Below are positions 25,375 to 36,145 of a stretch of 64,000 nt of DNA, piece by piece. The first letter of the stretch is position 1; every line of letters starts with the position of its first letter. The stretch is taken from contig CM054112.1 in the NCBI GenBank assembly GCA_028673005.1, positions 23,177,624-23,241,623 of the forward strand. The letters run 5' to 3'. Origin of the DNA: Tanypteryx hageni. Lineage: Eukaryota > Arthropoda > Insecta > Odonata > Petaluridae. Below the pieces are notes generated by a model. That model made no database searches. It was not told the origin of the DNA and saw only the letters and a list, made by a program, of their open reading frames with translations. A program made the translations under genes and the position numbers.

Positions 25375-26060
25375 CCGGTCAGCAACCCCTTCCCCACTCC
25401 TCCATCCCTCTTCTTCTTCTCCGAGCTAAACGTTCTAATGGCGTATTTCAGAAAAGGCAAACACTGTGTCGAAAACCTCATCGAATTATATTTCCACCCG
25501 AACCTACACCCACTTACGCCCTTCCTCCCCTCCATCTTCGTCCTCACCCTTTCCTCCCTTAAAACCTCCACCCTCCTCCACCCCATTCCTCGTAGAGTGA
25601 CTTTAGCAGCAAGGAGGGTGTCCAATTGCCCAATAGCGCGAGAGGAACGCAGAATAAAGAAAGCTGAGTCTCGAAAAAAAGGAGGAAGACGAGAGTGCAG
25701 CGTGTGGAGGGGATGATGGGAGCGGAGGAGGAATGGCTGGCGCCGGTGGCTTTTGAGGGGATGTTCTCGGGCGTAGGGATGGTATGGGACGCAAGGGGTG
25801 TGAAGAGGTGGGGATGGAAGAGGACTTTAAGGGAGAGGAGGCGAAAGGGGTGTTAAGATAGGGATGGGGAGTAGGTCTCCGTGCCCGAGTACGCACCGCG
25901 CGGAATATCGGGAAACTTAAAACTTGCGCGGAGTGCGAAGAGAAAGAGAGAGACGGTGTTCTTTGGTTTTTTATAATCTTCAACAGCGAGAGGGAAAGTA
26001 AAGGATGGCGGAGTTTTCGGTGTTTAGGAAGTGAGGGGGAGAGACGAGTGGTTCCGCCAA
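25375..26060. repeat. Pyrimidine block switching to purine block
   Basis: Pyrimidine-rich on the + strand at 25385-25600 (CTTCCTCC/CACCCTCC-type text), then purine-rich from about 25612 to 26060. The frames at 25332-25625, 25438-25716 and 25603-26097 span this text and show no domain. Confidence 0.6.
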
Positions 26061-26243
26061 TAAGAGGGTGATGGGGGAGGAAAGACAAACAAACCAAAAA
26101 CGGCGAATTAAAAAGGAGGAAATGGGATTTTCCTGAAACTGCGACGGATTTATATTTTCAAAGCTGGGGCCAAGTGACTCGATACGATTACCCTCCACTC
26201 ACTGCCACCCGCCTCTTGATTTTATACATTATGTGATACAAAG

Positions 26244-26570
26244 CAGTGGTGCTCTTAAGTTGCATTTCTCAACTTTTTTGATTATAAGACACAAGCTACA
26301 GGAAATTATTCGTGGCACGCCTATGCATGTCAATAGGCGTATATATAGGCAGGAGGAAATTCTATACCATTGATTTGAGGTAGCGGGTTACTTAAAAGAC
26401 AGCAATTTATTAAAAATTTCATTAGTTGTTTATTGCGTTTAATTATTGTAAAATATTGTTTTCACTTTACTTTTGTGACAATTTTATATACAATTAACCT
26501 ATCATAATTTAAAAAAAAATTTGCGGACCATCTCAAATATTTTTTGCGACCCACTGGTTGAGAAACACTC
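26244..26570. mobile_element. Degenerate hAT-like MITE
   Basis: The left end begins CAGTGGTGCTCTTAAG. The right end, reverse-complemented, reads GAGTGTTTCTCAACCAGTGG, the ending familiar from many animal hAT MITEs. The interior is AT-rich with an 8-bp hairpin at 26319-26342 (ACGCCTAT/ATAGGCGT). No clean 8-bp target duplication is visible, so the ends may be eroded. Confidence 0.5.
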
Positions 26571-26748
26571 CTTTGAGGTATCATCTCTGATGGCAAAAAG
26601 GAAAATTCTGAACCTGTATCAGGAGATGGCGGGTTTATAACGCAATCGAAATTATAATATAGCTCACGCTATTATCCTCATGGTTTCCCTCGCATGAAAA
26701 GTGTACATAGGGGCGAAAAGTCGGGAAAATCTCAATTGAATACATTAA

Positions 26749-28091
26749 TCACGTTCGTTGCGGACGACATCATGTGAAATCGTCTCGCCCTAGCGCAGTT
26801 ACGGGCGACATCATATGATGTTCCCTCTCAAATCTTTTTCTCCCTCGCTTCTCTCTCCCCCCCATGGTGAGTATTCATCTTTGGGAAAAAGGCCGCAGGG
26901 GTGTTTAGACTCAGTTCCTTGTGGGCTTTCGAACTGTGTGCTTCGTCGAATAGTCGAATTCATTAGAAATTCATTAGAAAACCAGTTTTTGGATTTTTTG
27001 TAGAAAATTTCATGTAAGCCTTAGTATTTTTTATACACATTGTTTCTTTATTTACTTTGTTATTTCGATGTAGCGAAGCGAATAACAAGTTTTGTCATCT
27101 ATTTGAAGGCTTAATAGATATTCATTCAATCGGAGGCAACAATGAGGGTCGCCTTGGCAACACCATGAAAGAGTACAAAAAAGCCATAAAATTTCAAGAA
27201 GAAATGCGTAGTTCTGACAAATCCTTCTGTGTAACATCTAAACATTGCAAAAATAAAATATTTTATAGAGTTAGCCGTTGAATAATGCAAAAACGGAGAA
27301 ATTCGGTCAATAGAATGATGGAAAAAAACCTTGCACCACTGAAAAATCAAAATTCCTGTGTAAACATATGGAAAAATATAATCATGTAGTCGAACCTGTG
27401 ATAATTATATAAATGAAAATAGTTTTATCAAGGTCTCCTAGTTGGCAGACATAAAATGGCGTATACAGCATCTCTCTATGACAAACTGTTCAAGAGATAA
27501 AAGGAGTGACGGACAGACGGTCGAACGGACAGACACCGAGTAATTATGTATAGAAGATAATTATAATAATCAATAGTTGTATTTTTGAAACAGTTATAAC
27601 GTAAATTGTAAATATCATTGTAGATTTTTAATATTATTGTGAATTGTAACTTTTATTGTAAATTGAAACTGTTATTGTAAATTGTAAATATTATTGTCAA
27701 TTACAGTAATATTTTATTATAAATATACTTTTTTGAAAGGTAATTTCGTCATTATTACTGAAAAGTAAACCATAAATTTATAAGAATATGTTTGAATATG
27801 TCAACTTTTTTCTAATATACATATTTTGAAACCTAAAAACCATATTCGGAATATTTTGTTTTGGTGATATTTTAGATGCAATAAAAGGGTTAGGTTATCT
27901 TGGGACTATCCGCGGGGCGGTCGACATCATATGATGTCGTCGTAAATTTTTCTAATTAAAAACATTTTCGACTAATTTTACATAAAAATACATTATAAAT
28001 TTAAAAAAAAACAAAATTATATAATTTTTTTAGTCCGAAAGTCACACTCGTTTCCGATAATTTCATAGATTTTTGAACCGCAACGAATGTG
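26749..28091. mobile_element. piggyBac-like non-autonomous element, 1.34 kb
   Basis: TTAA lies immediately outside both ends (26745-26748 and 28092-28095), the target site duplicated by piggyBac transposons. The left end TCACGTTCGTTGCGG is mirrored by the right end, CACATTCGTTGCGG in reverse complement. A second inverted block follows: ACGACATCAT and downstream GCCC/GCG text at the left end also appears reverse-complemented near 27903-27940, so the right terminus is interrupted by about 130 bp of AT-rich DNA. Inside lie palindromes GACATCATATGATGT (26807) and GACATCATATGATGTC (27923). Interior frames (27057-27281 +, 27126-27350 minus) show no transposase motif. Confidence 0.55.
27590..27725. 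repeat. AT-rich short tandem repeat (TTATTGTAAATTGTAAA-like)
   Basis: Variants of ATTGTAAATTG recur about six times with irregular spacing inside the piggyBac-like element. They are probably internal filler repeats. Confidence 0.5.
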
Positions 28092-28095
28092 TTAA

Positions 28096-29035
28096 CAAGC
28101 TAAGCTTATCCCTCGCATAGACACTAAATAATTATGACTTGATTAGAAAATAAGGAAACGTCTTAATTTAGAATCCACAGGATTTGCTGCGTATTCTAAA
28201 TTGAAAAGTTTTATTTAATTTTATAGTCAAGTCTTAATTGTGGATTACCACGAAGTTACGGCGCATTACATTAGTATCATAAATAATTTCCTTGTTTTCG
28301 GAATGGGTATGATTAGTTTTGGTTTTAGTGTCAAAATTCATGTAGCTGATATTTATATATGAGTTCTCTTTATAACAAAATTAACCTAAAATACATCAAA
28401 TTTCAATCTTTAAATTAGCAATTTCAAGCGACATATAGGTACATTCAGCTTCAAATTTCTGTATTCATTCACAACTCATATGGGCGAACTCATATGAAGC
28501 TCCAGGTACTAGATTTGGAATTTCCTTCTTTAATACAATATTTATATAAAGAGTCAAGAAGTTCAGCAATTTAGTTTTATTGATATTAATAACGAAATAT
28601 CACTATGATATTTTTTAAATGGTGTAGATATAACAGTTGTTAGTGGCTATAATGCAATGAAATAACATTAATAACTTGTCAGATAAGAAGATAATGTAGA
28701 CAACAGAATTTCTTAATTCTAGAGTGCACGTGCGTCACGAGGCTACGTAATAAGCGCCGCTCTGCGAGACCCCTATTGGGATTAAATTAAAACTGTTGAG
28801 GTAAAAGAAGGCATGCAGTCAATAAGAACGGTGTTTACTGGCTTGTAATTATAGGCTTCAACGCAAGAAATACTTTCTTGTTTTTAACAAAAAAAGAAGA
28901 CTATTAAAAGAACGAGCCAGAAAATGACGTCAAAGACGCCTATAAAAATAATAAAACGCGAAATAACGAGACGGGTTTGGTAAATGCCTTCCCGTGGATC
29001 AGAAATGAGGATTCTTCTATCGTCCTCAGACGAAG
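28096..29035. other. AT-rich sequence, nothing recognised
   Basis: No gene was found. A CACGTG E-box word near 28727 stands alone. Confidence 0.5.
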
Positions 29036-29039
29036 TATC

Positions 29040-30025
29040 TTCAGAGAGAGAGAGAGAGAGTTAGGAAAGGGATTGCAGAAGAAGACGAGATGGAGAAAAA
29101 GGTGAGGAAAAAGTTAAGAAAGGAGACGGAGAAAAATAAAGGATAGGAATGAGTAGAGGAGGAAAGAGGAATAGAAGAGTGAAGAGGGACAAGAGAAAAG
29201 AAAAGAGAATGGTAGAAAATAAGGAAACGGGATAGGAGAGAAGGATAAGAGAAATGCCGAAGGTTGGAAGGAGAGAATGGAAACGGAAGGAAAGGTAGAG
29301 GAAAAGGAGGCAGGAGGATGATAAAGAGAGAGAGGAAAAGAATGAGCGTGAGAAGGAGAGATGAGAAGGTAAAAGGTGACATCCCGAACTAACATGACAA
29401 AGCGCAAAGTAGTAAAGGGTGACAGGATTGATACACGAAAAGGAGATGAATAATTGGTTAGACGTGTTCACACCTGTAAGGATATGACGAATTGGGAGGG
29501 ACGGAATAAGAAAAACGGAATAAGAGGAATGGAATAGAAGTTCATTGGAGGGACGCGATGGGGAGGAACAGATTGGAAGAAGAAGTGGGAAAGAGTAAGG
29601 AGAAAGAAGGCAAAAAAGATAAGCCGAAGGAAAGGTTTCCTAGTATAGGAGAAACGAGAGGAGAAGAGATTAGAAAAACAGCGGGAGAAGATGATGCGGT
29701 ATGTTAGGTGGGACGCTTCAAGTTGGGACGGAGGGAAAGGAAGGGAGAGTATACGGAGAAATATGTGAAAGGAGAAAAAGAGAGAGAGGAAAGGGAGGAA
29801 GAAAGGAGGGAGGGAATGAAGGGAGGGTCTACGAGGTGGAGATATGTAAGGGAGAGTTGGGCGCGTAAGTAGAGGAGGCAGCTAACAATGGCTTGCAACG
29901 CTGATTTAAAGTCCCGGCAACAGAGGAGTGGAATAGGGAAGGAGAAGAGATGGAGTGGAGGAGGATGATGGGAAGGGGTGGGAGGGAATGATGGGCCGAG
30001 GAGGAGGAAGAAGAAGAAGAGTGCG
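29040..30025. repeat. Purine-rich block, about 1 kb
   Basis: Starts with (GA)n at 29045-29060 and stays A/G-rich on the + strand to about 30020 with short breaks (29380-29480). Minus-strand frames 29041-29471, 29704-29898 and 29829-30038 are CT-repeat translations. Confidence 0.7.
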
Positions 30026-30144
30026 AATTAATTAGCAACCTTTTCTAAATTATTGTCGGCGAGAAGATTCATTGGCGGAGGGAGGAAAGAAGCTGGAAGA
30101 ACTCTGAAATTAAAGAGGGTTGGAACGTAAGTTTCATCCCAGGG

Positions 30145-30260
30145 GCTAAAAACTCCCCTCTCTCCCTCCCCTCTCTCCCTACCCTCCCTCCCTTCCCTCT
30201 CCACACTTTCTCCTCCCATTCTCCCTTCCCCTCTCTCCTTCCCGTATCTCCCTCGTCCAG
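30145..30260. repeat. Pyrimidine-rich tract
   Basis: Near-continuous C/T (CCCTCTCTCCC-type) on the + strand. It is one of the first tracts of reversed polarity after 30 kb of mostly purine-rich + strand. Confidence 0.65.
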
Positions 30261-30390
30261 AAATCTCTCCCGTGATAAAACGCGTGTATTTTTATCCAGT
30301 TCAACTGATGGAATTGATGACTTTTTAACGATGCCAATTACCTTAAAATTCGACGCAGAGAATGAGTGAAATAAAGCCTCATTTATTATA

Positions 30391-30733
30391 ATGGGGAGTT
30401 TCACGCTTGATTCTTCCCAAATAATGGCGACTGCTGAGTTTCAACTGAAAGAAGGTTTCGAAAATCGCCACGAAGATAGTCGTTATTTCTGCAAATTACT
30501 ACGACTTATAAAAGGTAAATGTTTTCAATGCGATCTAAAACTTCGCATCAATGTTCCTTTGCCGTTGAATCACTTATTACACGTAATGTATACTCAGTGC
30601 TGATAGTATATTTCTAATGAATTCAGAATATTCCGATTCATCTGTTATATCACATGTTCCTTTGGCGCACAAGAAAACCACGGTTTCATTCGAAGCGAAT
30701 GAATCACCTCCAGCGGACGAGAATGGAAAATAA
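30391..30733 (+). CDS. Candidate two-exon gene, unrecognised 76-aa product
   Basis: Exon 1 (30391-30514) starts at an ATG with an in-frame TGA eight codons upstream. It ends at a donor-like AAAG|GTAAAT. A 112-bp GT-AG interval (30515-30626) contains a branch-point-like CTAAT 12 nt before its ATTCAG acceptor. Exon 2 (30627-30733) rejoins exactly in frame: the leftover G of exon 1 plus AA gives Glu, followed by 34 codons to TAA (30731-30733). The exon-2 peptide begins YSDSSVISHVPLAHKKTT and ends in an acidic, Pro/Ser-containing stretch. It looks protein-like and is not low-complexity. No family was recognised and no AATAAA is evident just downstream, so this may be part of a larger gene or a chance reading. 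Confidence 0.3.
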
Positions 30734-31460
30734 TCTGGGGCGATTTTTATTGCAAACTATCCAACGGATACTTCAGCCTAAAATGGGCATTGCAAAGCCT
30801 GAAAAACTAATCCCCGCATTCGAAAATACGACGTTCTGTTTTGCAATCGACAATCCCATATTATTTCAGAATTACTTCCACGGAGGTTAAAGTTTTTTCC
30901 ACCGACTGCACTTTTTTGATCCTTTTTTTGGCGCTTTCTCCGAGACTGCATAAGCCGGTCGAGGATCGCGCGGAGGGGAAGGCGATGGATGATAAATGGC
31001 GTAAGGTGCCTTAGATTTCCTAAGTAGAACTAGAAAAAGTTTTAACCGCTCGAAAGATCGAGCCGGAACTGGTTTGGCCTCAAGAGAACCTGACAACGAT
31101 CACTGATAGGTCAATATTTAAAAAATAAAAAGCATCAGAATAAAAATAAAAGATCCAACATCACGATCCGGCTTTATAAGCAGTCAATTGAGCATTTTTA
31201 GGTATTCAGGAGCAGGGAGTTGAGAGGAGGGAGAGTGGGGAAGGAAGGGGAGTGGAGGAGGAGGAGAAAAATAAGATGGAAGCGAAAAAATACACCAGGA
31301 CTGAAACAATTATTATCACCCTCGGGGTTTGCTAGAAAAAAAATACATCCCTTATAACCGTTCCTTGAGACTTTTTTCTTGCTCTGCAAGAATGGCTTCG
31401 CGTTTCTCGACTAAGCCAAACAAAGTCATTTATCCTTTCCGCTAAACCCGCTGCCATCCC
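30734..31460. other. Mixed sequence with a small purine tract
   Basis: Holds a purine tract at about 31205-31275. The minus-strand frame at 30887-31096 has no motif. Confidence 0.4.
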
Positions 31461-31947
31461 TATTCTTCCGATGGCCGCCTCCCCTCCCTCCCCCTCCTCA
31501 TCCCTCCCTTTCATTCCGCCTCCTCGCCATATCTCCTTTTTACTCTCCATCTCACGAAGAGGCAGGCGTGGTGGACGCCAGGAGAGGGATATACACTCGA
31601 GGGGCGGTGTTTGATTGGCTGATGGATTAAAGCCTTTAATGGGGAATGGAGTTGAGGTCCGTAAGAGGCCGAGAATTCCATCATCTAAGCCCAAGGACAT
31701 CTTTCTCTCCATCTCTCCTCTCACACTTTATCTCCACCTTTCTTCTTATCTCCGTCTTTGCTTCCTTCTTCCTTTCTCTTAGGCACTCTCTCCGTGTCTC
31801 ACTTTTTATATTCTACCTCTCACCACCTTCTTTAACTCTTCTTTCTACCTCTTCTGCGCCTCAAAATTCACGGTCAACATTTTCCTCCCTCTCTTTTCCT
31901 CTCCATATTCATTTTTAGCGCTTTTTTAAAATCTCTTTTGTATTCAG

Positions 31948-32132
31948 ACTTTCTGTCTGGCTGTGAGGGAAGTATCTCTGGATCATTGCTATTTGAAGAA
32001 GCCAAATTGTCAGCTATACAGAGTATAAATTCGGTGGATCTAGGATTAGCTGCTGGGGGTAGTCGGTGTCTACATCAGAACTTTGCTAATAACTTGAGAA
32101 GAATCCATAAGCCCCTTGGTGTAAGAATGTGA
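31948..32132 (+). CDS. Candidate 3'-terminal coding exon, unrecognised
   Basis: A strong acceptor-like TCTTTTGTATTCAG ends at 31947, after a pyrimidine-rich stretch. The frame from the second exon base stays open to TGA at 32130-32132. The peptide begins FLSGCEGSISGSLLFEEAKL and ends near IHKPLGVRM. AATAAA lies at 32141-32146, followed by GT-rich sequence, giving a very short 3' UTR if used. Alternatively GTAAGA at 32121-32126 is a donor and this is an internal exon. It sits in the same orientation 1.2 kb after the candidate gene at 30.4-30.7 kb. No domain was recognised; a non-coding terminal exon is also possible. Confidence 0.3.
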
Positions 32133-32140
32133 GACTCTTG

Positions 32141-32146
32141 AATAAA
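32141..32146 (+). terminator. AATAAA polyadenylation signal candidate
   Basis: The canonical hexamer lies 9 nt after the stop codon of the candidate terminal exon, with a TGTGT-containing stretch at about 32155-32175 that could act as the downstream element. The hexamer alone is common in AT-rich DNA. Confidence 0.3.
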
Positions 32147-32899
32147 TGTATTACATGTGTAACATAAAAAATGTGTTTATAGTATACTTTAGAAAAAATG
32201 GTCTTATGTGATTTGCTCTGCAACTCTTCCCTCATTTGTTTATTTTCTCTAGCCACTATTTGCACCTCTCTATCTCGTTTACTTTGCACGTCGATCTTAC
32301 TTCACTTCCCTCTTAATCACTCTCCTCTCTCTCTCTTCACTCCCTCGCATTTTTCCATTTTTCTTTAGGTGTTTTTTCTCTTCGCCTCTTTTCCTTTTCT
32401 ATGCTAATAGCTTTTTTCAATCTCTTTCCCTATCTAGTTTCTTCTTCATTTTCTCTTCTAATTTTGTACCCCATCTCCCTTTTCACCCTTATTTTCCCAT
32501 CTTCCTCCCTCCATTCTCTCCACTCTCCTCTTCAACTCCCCCTTTCTCTCTGCTTATCTCTCTCTCACTCCATCCGTATCCGACGTTCAACGTCCTTTCT
32601 CTCCGCGCACATACATCTCACTCTGTCTTCTATATCCCTCTCACACTCGATATCTTTACTTCTCTTTCTCTCTCTCTCACTCCAACACACACCGCTCTTC
32701 CTTTTTCGTCTCGGCGGAGAAAAGTGCACTGGCTTTTTTCCTCCTTTATTTCCACGTTTCTCTCCCCTCCTCTATTTTTCTCTCGGAATGCGCCATCGCA
32801 AAAGAGAGAGAGAATGAGAGTCAGCTCTTTTCTTTCCACTCTGGCCAGCCTCCTCCACCATCTCCACCAACAATGATTCTTTTCTCTTTCTCTCCTAGG

Positions 32900-33115
32900 A
32901 GACGTGGAGCCGGCAGAGCGTGACTCCGAGGAGGGAGAGAGAGAGAGAGAAAGAAAGAGTGGGGGCCAGTGGCCCCGGGCACACGACGCAGAGGCGCCCC
33001 ATCTAGCGACGGGCGAGATAAACGACCACAAAGATTGGAGAGAAAGAGTCGGAAGGGGTGGGAAGGATGGAGAGGAAGTGAGAGGAGGAGGGATAATGGG
33101 GAGGGAGTGGAATGG
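32900..33115. repeat. Purine-rich / CpG-rich block
   Basis: The + strand turns purine-rich after the preceding pyrimidine region, with (GA)n at 32935-32950 and CpG-rich text at 32960-33020. Confidence 0.55.
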
Positions 33116-35030
33116 TTGAGTTCAAGAGGGATAGATCCCCTGGCAAATGTCTCACGTGTATAATAGCGGGCAGATGACTGAGTGGAGTTCATTTCGGATT
33201 AAAATGAATGGAGGGGGGGGGGAGGGAGAGAAAGAGATACATTCCGTGATACAGATAAGAGTGGTAAGGTCTTTCGTCTTCGTTTCGCTTTTAAAAAGGA
33301 AGGAGTCGAGAATGGCTTCCCCCGCTTCATTCAACCAAGAGAAGTAATAATGAATTTTAATGGAAGCAATTTTGAACGAGGCTCCTCAACTCAAGTACAA
33401 CTTTACCCCATCGAAAAAAAAATCGTTCTCTTTTTCGCAGGCATGCAAGATTGAAGAGGGTTAAATCGCTATCATTCACACCGTCAAGATTTTTCTTAGA
33501 AGCTTTAAAGGATATCTATCCTTGTTATAAATTATGAGCGCATTTAAATTGAATTCAGTACGAAATTGTAAACATTGCGATGACAGATCAGTATGCCTAA
33601 ATTTAAGTTAAGAAATAAGATGGTATGGTACATGCAGTCTAAGACGGTGGTGATTTGGTATATTATCGAAGGTGTTTTTTCTAGATATCTTGAAATGGAT
33701 CTTAAAAACTAATTTGAAGCCAATAATGATTCGTTAACGAAGAGACTGAAGAAAATAAGAGTACTGTTTTATGTATAGATGAAAGAACACAATGCTGAAA
33801 ATTTCTAAGAATTAAATTTGATTTTTAGCTATGAACAAAGAGAATGATAAATAGTAGTAAAATATTATGGAAGATTAACACAAATTAGAGGTGAATCCCT
33901 CGCAACATTTAAAAACTGAAATTTCGATGTTTATAAAGAAGTGGCAAGCCTGATTGAGCTACATTTCGCAAATAAAATGGCCTAAAAATATTTCTATATA
34001 AATTTTTAATTGAGTTCTATTGTTTATGGAGGTGAAACTTGAAATTTTATTTCTTGTTATACGTCAGACCCAATTGAGTGAAATGACCCGAATTTGCTAT
34101 TTTTACTCCGCATTTGAATATTACCCAATTTTCACAGTTACTATTCCGTTTTATTAACCAGATATGGATTTTAGTCTTGTATTTGAATTATATAATCCAG
34201 TATAAAACAAAATGGAGGTGTACATCCGAGACATATATTCTATAGCAAATTTATGATCAACATTTTCTCAAATAAAATGGGAAAATTTTAAATAAATATC
34301 AATGGCGTGAAACATTGATTTTGTTTTGTTCTACAGTAATTGGAAATAAAATGTTTTCCTTAAGTGATATTTTAGAGTTATATAAAAAATTTCGTTGCTT
34401 GCAGTAAATGGGAGCCTTGATGGAATAATTTAATCAAAGCACATTATTTTCGCTTTTAACTTAATATTTGTAATTCCCAAATACCTAACTTTTTCTAAGT
34501 TCACATAAGTGTAAAGCAATGCATGTATACTGTCAGATCTCCAAACATGTTAACAGATGGATCGACAGACATAGGGATAATCCACAAGTACTATAGACAA
34601 ATTTTCGTTTTAAGAAATATGTAAAATAGAAATGTTTGGAAAAGTTAAAAAAACACGAAGAGAGAAATAAAACCAGATATCAATCCCACCCATATATAAA
34701 GGAATTCTTCTCATGAATTATGCCACTAAATATTTTCTTATAAATGACATTTACCGCGTGCCTATTCAGTCCAATGGCTTCTGTCAGCATTGAAACTGTA
34801 GGAGATTAGTAGCAAACAGTTTTGTCTCGAAGATAGGACGAAAAATATCTCAAAAACCCTGATATTTTAAGTTCAAGTTGCCGACTAAAAAAAGTACGTT
34901 TTCTAGCGTTTAGAACGGATGAGCGATTGGTTGAACTACAACACGCGATCAATGGAGAGCACCTCAAACATCACTTCGTAGCCGTGCATTGCTGCGTCCG
35001 GAAAGCCAGCCTGTAGTCCTCGGTTGGCAG
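33116..35030. other. AT-rich sequence without genes
   Basis: A G run (33212-33226) and a CACGTG word (33152-33157) are the only marks near the left end. The rest is AT-rich with no supported feature. Confidence 0.5.
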
Positions 35031-35039
35031 ATGGAAGTT

Positions 35040-35960
35040 CAGATAGGGAGAGAGCTTAGTGAGAGCGTCTCATCCTTTAGATACAAAATATCGTATTTTC
35101 GGCAATGGAATGGCTAAGTAGACATAAAAGACACGCTCTAAAAATAGCGGCGTTAGCATCAATAATATAGATAGCAGGAGAGAATGACAGACGAGAGCAA
35201 GAAATAGATAAGGAAGGAAAGAGAAGTAGAGAGGGAAAAATAACGTAAAGAGATAGCAATACAATGATATACTGCTGGATGGAGAGGAAGCATGAAAGAG
35301 GCTGAGAAGAAAGAATAAAAAAGGAGAGGTTGAGAAAGAGAAGGATAAAAATATTAATTGGTGAAAAAGAGCGGGAGAGAACGACAAGATGGGAAACGAC
35401 GAAAGAGAGTAGAATTAAAAACACTAAAAGCGATATAAGTAAATAAACGGTACGATAGACGGAGAAATGATTGAAGTAGTGAAAAAGTGAGGGTAATGGG
35501 TGAAAAGTTGAAAGGATGCATGCGTGTTTTAAGTCTAGAAGCTTTTTTTTCTTTAGGGGAAGTTGAGATATTTGGGCGGAGAGAGGATGAGTTGAGAAGG
35601 GAACGAGAGGGGAAGGAGGCGCGGTCCCCAAATAGAAGTCAACAGAAAGCAAGGGTCGATGACTTTTCCATCTCCTCCCCTCTCCTCCCTCCCTCCCCCC
35701 CTCCAATCCCTTTCATACGGTGCGGGCTCCATGTATCACCGACTCACGCATACGATCCTTCTCCCACCTGCCTTCTCTCTCTCTCACTCCACTCACCCTT
35801 CTCCCACCTTCCTTCCTTTTCGAACCATTTCTATATACCTCCCAATCCTCCTCCTACCCGCCTTACAGAAGGAATAAAAAAATAAACCATTTCGCTCCTC
35901 CTCCTTCACTTGTTTTTACTTCCCCGCTTTTTATTCTCCCCATTCTCTTAGCCTCGAGGA
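35040..35960. repeat. Purine block (to 35640) then pyrimidine block
   Basis: The + strand is A/G-rich at 35160-35640 and switches to C/T-rich at 35665-35960. The 209-codon minus-strand frame at 35077-35706 and the + strand frames at 35487-36160 are translations of this biased text. Confidence 0.65.
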
Positions 35961-36025
35961 GCTTGTCCTCAACTAACTCGCCGAAGAGTGAGGAAGGTAG
36001 TGGCGGGCTCCTCCAACACTGCTTT

Positions 36026-36051
36026 ACACACACACACACGCGCGCGCGCGC
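36026..36051. repeat. (AC)7 followed by (CG)6
   Basis: An alternating purine-pyrimidine run of about 26 bp at the edge of a CpG cluster, a classical Z-DNA-prone sequence. Confidence 0.65.
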
Positions 36052-36061
36052 TCTCGCGAAC

Positions 36062-36145
36062 GAACCGCATTCCTCGCCCATTGGCGCCGCCACGTCACTC
36101 GCCGCGGGGACCACACCCGTCCCCCGCGCCAATATATACTCGCTG
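36062..36145 (+). promoter_or_regulatory. Promoter-like cluster: CCAAT, CRE half-site, TATA
   Basis: An inverted CCAAT box (ATTGG, 36080-36084), CACGTCAC (36091-36098), CpG-rich text and TATATA (36133-36138) lie in the order and spacing of an RNA polymerase II core promoter. A CCAAT word (36129-36133) overlaps the TATA element. A start site would fall near 36160-36170. TATATA is symmetric, so direction is uncertain. No downstream coding exon was recognised. Confidence 0.35.

Larger units (their letters stand above)
31465..32900. repeat. Pyrimidine-rich region, + strand
   Basis: C/T-rich + strand at about 31465-31560, 31690-31930 and 32220-32880, interrupted by non-repetitive sequence at 31948-32215. 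The 138-codon + strand frame at 32401-32817 is a Ser/Leu/Pro translation of this text. Confidence 0.65.

Noticed and set aside
35077..35706. 209-codon minus-strand open frame rich in Leu/Ser/Phe, resembling a membrane protein
   Set aside because: The hydrophobic look comes from translating a purine-rich block on the opposite strand; no splice or homology support.
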